DNA from: Roseospira marina
GTDB lineage: Bacteria > Pseudomonadota > Alphaproteobacteria > Rhodospirillales > Rhodospirillaceae
Assembly: GCF_014197855.1 (NCBI RefSeq)
Contig: NZ_JACIGJ010000015.1
Location: 1-64,000 of the forward strand
Direction of reading: 5' to 3'
Length of the DNA stretch: 64,000 nt
Shown here: positions 24,854 to 31,889 of the stretch, piece by piece
Layout of the letters: each line of letters opens with the position of its first letter
How positions within the stretch are numbered: position 1 is the stretch's first letter
Position numbers and translations under genes: made by a program
Notes under the pieces: model-generated
What the model was told of the DNA's origin: nothing
The model's input: only the letters and a program-made list of their open reading frames with translations
Databases searched by the model: none

Positions 24854-25522
24854 ATGAACACGCTCGTTTTCGCCTCGATCTCTCAGAAGGGTGGCGTCGG
24901 CAAATCCACGATCGCCCGTCTTCTCGCGACGGTTTATGCTGGCGCCGGCTGGGAGATTAAGGTCGCCGATTTGAACCTCACCCAGAAGACGATCATCAAT
25001 TGGCTTGCCGATCGCCTGCAAGCCGGCGTTCAGCCGGAGATCGCGGCCGAGCCCTTCGGCTCGGTCAAGAAGGCGCTCAAGCAGGCATCCCACTACGACG
25101 CCATGATCTTCGACGGCGCGCCGGACTCCCATCAAAGCACCCTAGAGATCGCCAAGGCGGCGGATGTGATCTTCGTGCCGTCCGGCGTGACCAAGGACGA
25201 TCTGGTGCCGCAGGTCCTGCTCGCCAACGAGCTGGTCGACGTCCACAAGATCAAACGCGATCGGATCATGTTCGTGCTGAACAAGGCACTTGACAGTCAG
25301 GTGAGCGTGGATGAGGCCCGCGGTTTCATCGAGCGCGCCGTCTACACCTGTGCCAAGACCGCCCTGCCCGCGCGCACCGGCTATCAGCGTGCCCAGAACG
25401 CCGGCCGCAGCGTCATTGAGACGGAGTTCCCGACCTTAAACCAAACCGCCGACGCCCTCGCCCAGGAGATGGTCAACTTCATCGAGACCCGTGCTGGCCT
25501 TAAGGAGGCGGTCAATGGCTGA
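24854..25522 (+). CDS. parA: ParA-type partition ATPase (222 aa)
   Basis: Deviant Walker A S-Q-K-G-G-V-G-K-S-T at about 10-19 with the signature lysine, then V-A-D-L-N (switch I) and M-I-F-D-G-A-P-D-S (Walker B). Such ATPases move plasmid and phage-plasmid DNA. Start at 24854 chosen so that the P-loop lies near the N terminus. The next gene encodes a small RHH-type protein overlapping by 8 bp, so this looks like a type Ib ParA-ParG cassette. No obvious centromere iterons were seen within 100 bp upstream. Confidence 0.82.
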   Translation: MNTLVFASISQKGGVGKSTIARLLATVYAGAGWEIKVADLNLTQKTIINWLADRLQAGVQPEIAAEPFGSVKKALKQASHYDAMIFDGAPDSHQSTLEIAKAADVIFVPSGVTKDDLVPQVLLANELVDVHKIKRDRIMFVLNKALDSQVSVDEARGFIERAVYTCAKTALPARTGYQRAQNAGRSVIETEFPTLNQTADALAQEMVNFIETRAGLKEAVNG

Positions 25523-25769
25523 GGTCAGCAAGCCTGCGCGGCGCGGTCAAATCGGACGTCTGGGTGACGAGGCGCCGCCCGCGGCGGCCTCGTCCAATCT
25601 CACGGCCAAGACCTATCGCGATCTGAATTTTAAGGTGCCTCTCCACTTTCGTCAGCGGTTCAAGCTCGAAGCCGTGCAGCGTGACATGAGCCAGGTCGAT
25701 CTGCTGCAAGCGGCATTCAACTACTTCGTCGCCCACAATCCACGAGACGGTCATGACGACGACGAGTAG
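25515..25769 (+). CDS. ParG-like centromere-binding protein (84 aa)
   Basis: A flexible basic N terminus (residues 1-35, Pro/Ala/Arg-rich) precedes a strand L-N-F-K-V-P-L-H-F and helices R-Q-R-F-K-L-E-A-V and Q-V-D-L-L-Q-A-A-F-N-Y-F, the ribbon-helix-helix plan of ParG and similar partners. AAGGAGG precedes the ATG inside the end of parA. Together they suggest stable low-copy inheritance of an extrachromosomal prophage. Confidence 0.65.
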   Translation: MAEVSKPARRGQIGRLGDEAPPAAASSNLTAKTYRDLNFKVPLHFRQRFKLEAVQRDMSQVDLLQAAFNYFVAHNPRDGHDDDE

Positions 25770-26040
25770 CCCCTGGGTAGTCAACCTGCGTCGGAACTGC
25801 GTCTGGAACGCGCGGCGCGGGCTGAGCGTCAAGGTGCGGATCTACGTTGATCCCGTCGGCGGCGTGGAAGTGTGCGGTCGTCCGATCGGCCCCATGCCGG
25901 AGGGCATGGGCTGGGACGAGATTCAGTCGCTCATCAACCAGGGGACCGACGCCTTCCTCGATGCCTTCGTCCGCACGAGTGAGGAGTGCCGGCGACGGGA
26001 TCTGAACCCGCAAGACCGCGACGATCGCCCGGATTTTTAA
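25753..26040 (+). CDS. Unknown protein, 3-prime end antisense to a tRNA-like sequence (95 aa)
   Basis: Overlaps the previous gene by 17 bp. The first 75 residues (for example V-K-V-R-I-Y-V-D-P-V-G-G-V-E-V) look coding, but the last 16 or so (R-R-R-D-L-N-P) are the usual product of reading the opposite strand of a tRNA gene. Either the gene uses a tRNA-complement end by chance or recombination joined it to the tRNA. No family recognised. Confidence 0.45.
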   Translation: MTTTSSPWVVNLRRNCVWNARRGLSVKVRIYVDPVGGVEVCGRPIGPMPEGMGWDEIQSLINQGTDAFLDAFVRTSEECRRRDLNPQDRDDRPDF

Positions 26041-26072
26041 GCTCTGCACGTCTACCGTTCCGCCACGCCGAC
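25987..26072 (-). tRNA. tRNA-Leu(UAA)-like gene, possibly degraded
   Basis: 86 nt with a 7-pair acceptor stem (GTCGGCG with CGCCGGC), a leucine-type D arm (GGTAGACG), loop CTTAAAA giving anticodon UAA, a long variable arm (GCGA-TCG-TCGC), and a T arm GCGGG-TTCAGAT-CCCGT. Two mismatches in the anticodon stem and G at the usually invariant A58 suggest it may be inactive. CCA is not encoded. It is antisense to the end of the 95-aa frame. Confidence 0.5.
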
Positions 26073-26450
26073 ACTCCACGGTGAGATCTGTTTCACCACG
26101 AACCCGCGTCAGGGGCGCCACCCCAAGGATGTTTCGCGCGGCCCACGCCAGAATCCTGGATGCCGAGCGTCGAGCGTCGTGATCCAGAGCGCCCGAGCGC
26201 CGGGAGCTGGTGCGACATTCTTCAAGGCGTCGTCGAGCCGCGCTCTCCAAGGGCGATGCCGGGAGCCGCCGTGGTTCGGCTCCATCCCCATCACGAAAAA
26301 CAGCACCCTTCTAAGACTTCGCGCGCCTCAGAAGCGTTTCGATATCGTGTCGAACGTCGATCGTTGCGCGTTGCGAACGTCACACTGACGTGTGGTCTTT
26401 GTGTCACATTATGTGTTGCATAAAAGACATAGCTCTAGATCGTCCAGGGA

Positions 26451-26476
26451 ACGCCACACATGTGCATGTGTGGCGT
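26451..26476. repeat. Perfect 12-bp-arm palindrome
   Basis: ACGCCACACATG, two bases, then its exact complement CATGTGTGGCGT. Suited to a dimeric DNA-binding protein or recombinase; ACGCCACA recurs about 60 bp downstream. Confidence 0.7.
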
Positions 26477-26559
26477 TGGCTAGGGTTGGAGCGGAAACAG
26501 GAAAGACCGCACGCCAGCAACGCCACAATGCGGCCTAGCGTGCATGATCCAGATACGGC

Positions 26560-26592
26560 AAAGCCCGCGCTGCTAAGGCGCGGGCTTTCTTG
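26560..26592 (+). terminator. Intrinsic terminator-like hairpin
   Basis: AAAGCCCGCG, nine-base loop, CGCGGGCTTT, then CTTGT. Closes the plus-strand region that starts at 20.7 kb, or a small RNA. Confidence 0.65.
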
Positions 26593-26649
26593 TATCGTTA
26601 CGCTTCCATGTTCGTTCTATTGCCCATCCCTTCGTTTAGAAGGTGGGAA

Positions 26650-26666
26650 GGCCGGATATACCGGCC
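26650..26666 (-). terminator. Hairpin after the 221-aa gene
   Basis: Minus strand GGCCGG-TATAT-CCGGCC followed by TTCCC, 12 bp past the stop of the gene at 26679. Confidence 0.5.
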
Positions 26667-26678
26667 CGCCCAAACTCC

Positions 26679-27344
26679 TTACTGTGCCACCAATTCCGCA
26701 ATGTACGCGGTCAAGGGGTTTTTGTTTGCGCGGTACGCTTTGTTGCGCTGTTCGTCCACAACGCGGACAATGCCGCATGTTTGAAGTGCTCGCATTACCG
26801 GGCTTCCCTGCCCCGCTCCCGTTCCCTCTGCTTCATTGTTTCGGCGAAACTTGACGCTCCATTTTGCGTCAAGTGGGAGCTTGTCGGAAACGGACGCTTT
26901 CGCCATTGCATAAGTAAACGGCACCTTCTCTTGTTCAGTAACTTGAATGTTATGAAGAACAGCCCGCATATGCTTATTTACATCGGGGAAATTACCGTAG
27001 TAAAGCATACTGCCCAGATTAATAAGCTTGTCCATCGCATATACATTGTATAATGCGCCCTCTCTCTCTTTGCCCATAACAAAAGAAGGCGGAACATTTG
27101 CGGCAATACAGAATGCCGCAAAACACGGCTTTTTGCCGTTCTTATGATAACGGTCCAGGTTTTTCTGAATATTGGCGTTTGTCTTAGCTTTCTTTTTCTC
27201 GAACATTTTCCGCGCGTCAACAGACGCGGTAAAGTCAGAAAGCCAAGCCTCAATATCCGCTTGAGGAATAGACTTCATGATTTCCGGGAATGTGTTTTCC
27301 GGAGCATTGTTAGCGACGGTCGCTTTGATGTTCTTAGCAGCCAT
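26679..27344 (-). CDS. Paralogous orphan family A, member 1 (221 aa)
   Basis: No known family. Shares with the 254-aa protein at 31890-32654 the segment E-G-A-x-Y-N-V-Y-A (here near 116-124), the same following helix spacing, and a C-terminal R-A-L-Q-T-C-G-I-V-R-V block, which may be a winged-helix-like domain. Base composition is clearly more AT-rich than the surrounding genes, suggesting separate acquisition. Start at 27344 has GGAG eight bases upstream; palindrome site 11 is 77 bp further up. Function unknown. Confidence 0.65.
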   Translation of the reverse strand: MAAKNIKATVANNAPENTFPEIMKSIPQADIEAWLSDFTASVDARKMFEKKKAKTNANIQKNLDRYHKNGKKPCFAAFCIAANVPPSFVMGKEREGALYNVYAMDKLINLGSMLYYGNFPDVNKHMRAVLHNIQVTEQEKVPFTYAMAKASVSDKLPLDAKWSVKFRRNNEAEGTGAGQGSPVMRALQTCGIVRVVDEQRNKAYRANKNPLTAYIAELVAQ

Positions 27345-27421
27345 GTTCGGGACTCCGCTTGTGTTTGTTTTTGTGTCGCCATTTCCTTGCGACAATTTGA
27401 TAAGAGCACGTTTCTATATGG

Positions 27422-27439
27422 TACGTCAATCCTGATTTA
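27422..27439. promoter_or_regulatory. Palindromic 18-bp motif, site 11
   Basis: TACGTCA-ATCC-TGATTTA, upstream of family A member 1. Confidence 0.7.
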
Positions 27440-27825
27440 TCATTTATATTCATGTTTAAAAACAATGCGTTACGCGCCGTTGCCACAAACTTACAAACGC
27501 ACCATGGGAAATTCATAGCAAAGTCGCGCGACTCGATTCGTCAGATTCGCCAATCGACCGACAACCGGCCAAGGCACACATACATGTTTTGTTGCGTTGC
27601 TGTAATTGTCACGATACGACATTATGTCATTGTGCATTCGTTTCGTTGCGCTTCCTGACTCTTCCGCATACGCAATAACAAATATGCGAATGCTATTAAG
27701 ATTCGTTCTTATATGAAACTATTAAGATATGTACATATCTACTTTATTGCAATGCCGCATTTATTGCGCTCTCGTGTCGTTACGTATACGCAATATCGCA
27801 TATGCGACTGCGTCGCAAGTGCGAT
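27440..27825. other. AT-rich non-coding stretch
   Basis: About 385 bp with low GC for this genome, short ATGCG/CGCAT palindromes (around 27668-27690 and 27780-27810) and poly-TA-rich segments. No gene. Could hold promoters or a replication origin; nothing decisive seen. Confidence 0.5.
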
Positions 27826-28090
27826 GGGCCGCCCATGGCCTCTCCATAGTCACCCCATGGCCGTTCCCATTCCCGTGACCTCATGACCGTTCCCTATGGG
27901 CCAGCCATGGTCGACCCTACGTATACCCGTACCCGTGATCCCATGGCCTTTCCCTTCCCCTTCGTCTGCCCGTGGCCGTTCCTCATAGGTGCGCCATGGG
28001 AACTCGGTCCATGGCGCACCCGTCCAGACCCATGCTGCCCACGGCGCCACCGAGGAGCAACCGTGGATCGGCGACGGGGCCTCCATGGGG
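27826..28090. repeat. CCRTGG repeat cluster 1
   Basis: Seven CCATGG and two CCGTGG hexamers within 260 bp, spaced 15-52 bp, often inside CCCATGGCCGTTCCC-like units. The frames crossing it are low-complexity and unconvincing. Confidence 0.65.
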
Positions 28091-28106
28091 ACGCTGTGCG
28101 TGAAAG

Positions 28107-28130
28107 AAAGGGCGCATCGTCGCGCCCTTT
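28107..28130 (-). terminator. Terminator of the 98-aa gene
   Basis: Minus strand AAAGGGCGC-loop-GCGCCCTTT followed by CTTTC, seven bases past the stop. Confidence 0.75.
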
Positions 28131-28136
28131 CTCGCG

Positions 28137-28433
28137 CTATTGGGCGCGACGTGCTGCGCGCTCGCGCAACAGACGCTCACGCGCTGCGTTGCGTTCAGCA
28201 AGACGCCGCTGGGCGCGCTCGTACAGCGCGATGGGCATAACGTCGATACCCATCGCGCGCAGCATGGGCGCGAAGCGGGTCATAACAATGTTATCGTAAC
28301 AGACGTGAATTTTCTCAAGACGGGACGCATCATCTTCGTTGTCGACGCATGTCGTGAGGGACGAGCGGTCAAGCTCGATCATGTCCGCGAGGGCATCGAC
28401 GATCTTTCCGTCGAGAACTGCGAGACGGGACAT
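28137..28433 (-). CDS. Unknown helical protein (98 aa)
   Basis: Not recognised. Helical throughout, ending in a strongly basic Arg/Ala-rich tail (residues 72-98), which suggests nucleic-acid or membrane-surface binding. GGAG lies seven bases before the ATG and a terminator follows, so this is a single-gene transcript. A TGTGA-N5-TCACA palindrome about 50 bp upstream could be an operator. Confidence 0.6.
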   Translation of the reverse strand: MSRLAVLDGKIVDALADMIELDRSSLTTCVDNEDDASRLEKIHVCYDNIVMTRFAPMLRAMGIDVMPIALYERAQRRLAERNAARERLLRERAARRAQ

Positions 28434-28613
28434 TTGCTTACTCCGTTGTTTGTTGCGTCGCTTATTTGCGACACTGTGATTGTTTCACACAGACAACGGG
28501 TACTCTCGCGGGCTCTTTGCGGGTTATTTTCGGGTGTGGAGCTGGGCGGCCTGGTCTCGGAACGTCCGTGGCCTGGTCTCGGACGTCCCAAGGACGGAGT
28601 GTGGCTGGGACGA

Positions 28614-28632
28614 GGGAGAGCCATGCTCTCCC
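28614..28632 (-). terminator. Hairpin after the 27-residue peptide gene
   Basis: Minus strand GGGAGAGC-ATG-GCTCTCCC, starting seven bases after the stop at 28639. Confidence 0.6.
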
Positions 28633-28638
28633 CTGCCC

Positions 28639-28722
28639 TCACGCTGTGAGCACGACGAACGCGGCCCAAAAGAGTACGAGCCATCCGACTGCAATAATCG
28701 CTTCCGCAATGATCGTCTTCAT
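28639..28722 (-). CDS. 27-residue single-pass membrane peptide
   Basis: A very small frame: M-K-T-I-I-A-E-A-I-I-A-V-G-W-L-V-L-F-W-A then hydrophobic to the end, making one transmembrane helix. It is supported by GGAAAG before the ATG, palindrome site 12 eight bases upstream, and a hairpin straight after the stop. Too short for standard gene finders. Might regulate a membrane protein or act as a toxin-like or superinfection peptide; no homology is claimed. Confidence 0.55.
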   Translation of the reverse strand: MKTIIAEAIIAVGWLVLFWAAFVVLTA

Positions 28723-28730
28723 ATCTTTCC

Positions 28731-28748
28731 TAAATCAGGTTTGATTTA
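28731..28748. promoter_or_regulatory. Palindromic 18-bp motif, site 12
   Basis: TAAATCA-GGTT-TGATTTA, perfect arms, 8 bp before the membrane-peptide ATG. Confidence 0.75.
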
Positions 28749-29086
28749 CCGTCGGGCGCACACGACTGCACGCTCGTCCTTGTTTCCGGTCGAAGCGTTC
28801 GCTTTACTTTCTTTATTGCGCTCTTTATTGCGAACGAGTATATAATATGACGTAACTACTAGGAATATAACTGGGTTCTTCGCGGTTTCCTTGTGGGTGT
28901 GGGCCGGCCATGTTTAATCTCGGGACTCCCGTGGCCGCGCGCCCTTGGCATCCCCGTGGCCGTTCCCCGCGGATCGTCCATGGTCATCGCACGGGCCGAT
29001 CTCGGACGACCCATGGCCGTGGCTCTTAGTGCCCCCTTAGCCGTTCCCTATAGCCTGGAGCGCGCCGTTCCCGGATTTCCCGAGCC
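28749..29086. repeat. Non-coding stretch with CCRTGG repeat cluster 2
   Basis: Contains a TATAAT-like run near 28840 and, from 28905 to 29060, degenerate CCGTGGCCGTTCCCC / CCATGG units resembling cluster 1. No gene. Confidence 0.55.
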
Positions 29087-29121
29087 AAAAAGAAACCCGA
29101 CTGGATGAACCAACCGGGTTT
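29087..29121 (-). terminator. Intrinsic terminator
   Basis: Minus strand AAACCCG-loop-CGGGTTT followed by CTTTTTGG, downstream of the 72-aa gene. Confidence 0.75.
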
Positions 29122-29193
29122 GAGTTTGCGGAGCAACAAAGTCTGTCCATGTCGGCGCCGGAGCGGGGCTCGACGCCGCCTCCTCTCAGAACC

Positions 29194-29412
29194 CTAGACC
29201 TTACGCAGCGTCACCTCCCCCATCGTGGTCTTGATCACCAGCTCGTTTGGCGCGCTCATGGCGACGATCGCCGTCAGCTCGAACGAGCCATCGCCCTCCT
29301 CCGGCGGATCCAGCATGACGTCGCCATCCAGATCGAACGTCTTGCTCAACCCCGCCGTCTGAAGGGTCTGCACGACGGCGCCCAGCACCGCCTGCACTTC
29401 ACGCTCCGTCAT
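29194..29412 (-). CDS. Unknown small acidic protein (72 aa)
   Basis: Not recognised. N-terminal helix (V-Q-A-V-L-G-A-V-V-Q-T-L-Q), then a beta-rich acidic C-terminal half. GAGGAG precedes the ATG at 29412, and a GCTACAAC promoter-like element lies at 29464-29471. Single-gene unit with its own terminator. Confidence 0.6.
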   Translation of the reverse strand: MTEREVQAVLGAVVQTLQTAGLSKTFDLDGDVMLDPPEEGDGSFELTAIVAMSAPNELVIKTTMGEVTLRKV

Positions 29413-29463
29413 CGCTTTCTCCTCGTCTGTATCAGCGCGTATCAACGCGCTCTCGATGACTGT

Positions 29464-29471
29464 GTTGTAGC
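29464..29471 (-). promoter_or_regulatory. Candidate -10 element GCTACAAC
   Basis: Fits the Caulobacter-type -10 consensus GCTANAWC, 51 bp upstream of the 72-aa gene. No good -35 is visible. Confidence 0.4.
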
Positions 29472-29780
29472 GCAGCAGCAGCGGGATGTCGGTTAGGTTC
29501 GCTCCGGGTTCTGACGCTGCGAAAGAACGTCACTGAGCGCGCTCCAGTACGCTGTGCTGTGCTGATACGCGCGCGACACTGGAATGCGCTCACGCACGCG
29601 CGCTGTGACGATTTCGCGCGTTCCCGATGTCGCTCTTTCGAGTTTTCGCTTTTTTGCGTTTTCGCGAACGCGCGAGGTCGCGAACACATGGGCCGGCCTG
29701 GCGCCGTGGACCGGCCTAAAACTCACGGACCGGCCGAGAACGTCCGGACTTAGGAGGACCCATGGCTGGCCGCGCGACGC
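29472..29780. repeat. Non-coding stretch with dispersed repeats
   Basis: Holds one copy of the 16-mer AACGTCACTGAGCGCG (29526-29541), a GCGAA/TTCGC-rich segment (29620-29675) and CCRTGG-type units (29690-29770). No gene supported. Confidence 0.55.
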
Positions 29781-29814
29781 GAAACCCCTCGCTGAAGAGC
29801 GAAGGGGCTCGCGT
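29781..29814 (-). terminator. Terminator, copy 1 of an identical 34-bp pair
   Basis: CCCCTTCGCT/AGCGAGGGG hairpin followed by TTTCG on the minus strand; the same 34 bp recur at 30546-30579. Lies just after the stop at 29818. Confidence 0.7.
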
Positions 29815-29817
29815 GGG

Positions 29818-30401
29818 TTACGCTGCGTGGACGACGAACAGAGCTTCAATCGCGCTCGGGAGCGGGTTGTCGTAGGCGCTCATCAGCGACTTAATATCGT
29901 CACGGGTGAAACCGTGCGCATCCCGCAAGAACGTGACGAAGGCGACGAAGTGAACGAAACACTCCGGGACCATTTCGGACGTGTCGTAGGCGCGCTCATC
30001 CGTCTCGAAGTTAAAGAACACAAGAGCCGCAGCGAAGTGCGTCGCGTCACAACACTGAATATTCCAGGGCGACCCCGTAAAGCTGAACGCGCTGTCCGCA
30101 TCCGTTTCGATCTTGAAGGAGTTCTCGAAATTGAGGGACTGCGTGATTTCGTCTTTGACGATGGTGAAGAGTTGGGCGGCAGTCTGAAACACTTGGAAAA
30201 ATACAGGCCAGTGTTCTGCCTCATAAGTAAAAGTGTCGTTGAATTTCTGGGCGAAACGACAAAGGGCGATGTTCCCATAGTAGCATCGCAGCACACCCAT
30301 AGACGTCTCATCGGGCGTGGCAAACGGTCCCTTGAAGTCGTTTCAAGCTCAGCGAACTGCGCGGGCGTGAGCACAATACGGGCAAAGTCTTTCTCGTTCA
30401 T
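29818..30401 (-). CDS. Unknown protein with a probable frame break near its N terminus
   Basis: The uninterrupted frame from ATG 30300 gives 160 residues rich in Phe and acidic residues (F-Q-V-F-Q-T-A-A-Q-L-F near 36-46, F-V-H-F-V-A-F-V-T-F near 115-124). Upstream a well-formed start at 30401 gives M-N-E-K-D-F-A-R-I-V-L-T-P-A-Q-F-A-E-L-E, but in another frame; adding one A at AAA (30341-30343, minus strand) would join them. The neighbour at 30583 also begins M-N-E. Either the short form is real or one base is missing. No family recognised. Confidence 0.55.
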
Positions 30402-30545
30402 GGTCGTCTCGCTTTGTTGCTCATCAGCGTTGTTGCTGACGTCACAATGTAGTGCGCAGCGTGTGGAATTGCGGCTGGAGCTTCGACGGATACGACACTC
30501 CCCAATCCCGGTCATGGCTCTTCCGTGGAGAACTCCACGCGCACG

Positions 30546-30579
30546 GAAACCCCTCGCTGAAGAGCGAAGGGGCTCGCGT
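30546..30579 (-). terminator. Terminator, copy 2 of an identical 34-bp pair
   Basis: Exact repeat of 29781-29814, just past the stop at 30583. Suggests duplication of a gene-plus-terminator cassette or recombination between copies. Confidence 0.7.
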
Positions 30580-30582
30580 TGA

Positions 30583-30894
30583 TCAGGTGGACAACGTTTG
30601 GACAGCCACGATCTCGAAGTGATTGGGCCAGTCGATTTCCGCCGCGCGCTCGCGGGCCTCATCCTGGTCGTTGGCCTCAAGGGTATCGTTGAACGGAACG
30701 CCCTCCTCGTCCACACACGAGACATGGAACAGATGGCGGCGCCGGCCCTCGATGACGCTCTGGGCTTTGAAGAACGTTGCGGCCAGGTCCGGCCACTCGC
30801 TCTGGAACTCTCGCAGGTCATTCGGGGCCGGATAGGCCGCGTTCACATCACTCACGAACTCGCGCAGCAGCGTGATGGAGTCAAACTCGTTCAT
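30583..30894 (-). CDS. Unknown protein (103 aa)
   Basis: Not recognised. Starts M-N-E-F-D-S-I-T-L-L-R-E-F; the C-terminal half is a compact alpha/beta unit (H-L-F-H-V-S-C-V-D-E-E-G-V, then A-R-E-R-A-A-E-I-D-W and F-E-I-V-A-V-Q). GAGGAGG precedes the ATG. Own terminator downstream. Confidence 0.6.
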   Translation of the reverse strand: MNEFDSITLLREFVSDVNAAYPAPNDLREFQSEWPDLAATFFKAQSVIEGRRRHLFHVSCVDEEGVPFNDTLEANDQDEARERAAEIDWPNHFEIVAVQTLST

Positions 30895-30997
30895 CTCGAT
30901 CCTCCTCGACTCAAAGACGCAGCACGCCGGGCGATCCGCTCGATCAACGTGTTATCCACGTAGTGCCCGATCACGTCGCCCGGCGGTTGAAGTCCCG

Positions 30998-31192
30998 TTA
31001 CGCAACGTCGATGGCGATGTAAGCTTTGGGCGGAGGATCACACCGCACACACTCCAAAACGCCGGCGGTCATGGGAGAGTCCATAATACTCGCGTACTTG
31101 GTGGCAGCGTCGATTCGATCGCCCGCTTCGACGTTGACCTCGCCTAACTTCGTGTCACGATTCGAATAAACGCCAAATGTGTAAACGCTCAT
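30998..31192 (-). CDS. Unknown small protein (64 aa)
   Basis: Start at 31192 has GGAG nine bases upstream. Beta-alpha pattern: Y-T-F-G-V-Y-S-N, then A-G-D-R-I-D-A-A-T-K-Y-A-S and C-V-R-C. Pattern resembles the small single-domain proteins next to it but no family is recognised. Confidence 0.55.
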   Translation of the reverse strand: MSVYTFGVYSNRDTKLGEVNVEAGDRIDAATKYASIMDSPMTAGVLECVRCDPPPKAYIAIDVA

Positions 31193-31294
31193 CTTCTTGC
31201 TCCGTGCTGTTGTTATCGACAATCACAACGTAGCAAGCGCCTGTTGGGGACGCGGCTGGGGACTTCGCGGAATAGCGAAAGCCCGATGTCGCTA

Positions 31295-31395
31295 AAAATC
31301 GCGCACAGAGCGTCACTGAGTGCGTTCGTTCGCTGTGCGCTGTCTGCACACACAAACGACAATGGAGCGCGCTCAGCGACGCTCTGTGCGATTTT
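31295..31395. repeat. Imperfect inverted repeat, about 29-bp arms
   Basis: Left arm 31295-31324 and right arm 31367-31395 are complementary with few mismatches (core CACAGAGCGTC and GACGCTCTGTG). Related to copies at 29526 and 39815-39889. Surrounding 31193-31560 has no gene. Confidence 0.65.
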
Positions 31396-31561
31396 CGACG
31401 TGTTTTATGCTGGGGTGCGCGCGTCTGTCGCTGCGTCGCGCAGTGTGGGCTGAAAGACCCTAAGACTCTTCAGGGGCTCTTTCCCTTTTCCGTCGAGAGT
31501 CCCGCGATCACGCCCTTGGGTGTTCCACGGCCAGTCCGTGGGGATGCTCATGTGCGAAGAA

Positions 31562-31580
31562 AGGGAGCTGGGCGCTCCCT
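31562..31580 (-). terminator. Terminator of the secreted-protein gene
   Basis: Minus strand AGGGAGC-GCCCA-GCTCCCT then TTCTTC. Confidence 0.7.
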
Positions 31581-31588
31581 CCTCCGTC

Positions 31589-31840
31589 CTACTGTGCGAG
31601 CTGCTCGATCTTGGTCTTCGTGCAGCCACTGCCTTTCGTGACCAGCTCCCGAGCTGTGCATTCCCGGCCGTTGGGCATCAGCCACATCCAGACGAAACCC
31701 TTGTCCGGGGCGAGCAAGGGTCGGGAATAACTCGTGACGTGCGGGCGATACGAACCGCCGCGAGACGTCGCGTGAACGTTCATGAGCGGCGCGAGGGCCA
31801 GACTCAAAGCGAGTCCGGCGAGAACAATGAAGCGCAACAT
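31589..31840 (-). CDS. Small exported protein (83 aa)
   Basis: Residues 1-24 are a classic signal peptide (basic-poor N region, V-L-A-G-L-A-L-S-L-A-L-A core, V-H-A at the likely cut). The mature part of about 58 residues has two cysteines (E-C-T-A-R and G-C-T-K-T) that could form a disulfide in the periplasm. Might act on the envelope or exclude other phages. GAGGGA precedes the ATG. No family recognised. Confidence 0.62.
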   Translation of the reverse strand: MLRFIVLAGLALSLALAPLMNVHATSRGGSYRPHVTSYSRPLLAPDKGFVWMWLMPNGRECTARELVTKGSGCTKTKIEQLAQ

Positions 31841-31860
31841 GGGGCGTTCCCTCGGAAAAG

Positions 31861-31882
31861 AGGGAGAGCCGAAGCTCTCCCT
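31861..31882 (-). terminator. Terminator with UUCG tetraloop
   Basis: Minus strand AGGGAGAGC-TTCG-GCTCTCCCT followed by CTTTTCC, seven bases after the stop at 31890. Confidence 0.75.
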
Positions 31883-31889
31883 GCGTCAA

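Larger units (their letters stand above)
26073..26640. other. Non-coding stretch with palindrome and terminator
   Basis: No convincing gene in about 570 bp. It contains a perfect palindrome (26451-26476), an ACGCCACA repeat near 26518, and a strong hairpin at 26560-26588. A small plus-strand RNA between about 26430 and 26592 is possible. Confidence 0.5.

Noticed and set aside
26109-26306. 65-codon minus-strand frame next to the tRNA-like sequence
   Set aside because: No ribosome site and no recognisable coding pattern; left as non-coding.
27850-28086. Minus-strand frame through repeat cluster 1
   Set aside because: Low-complexity Trp/Gly/Pro product from CCATGG repeats, no ribosome site.
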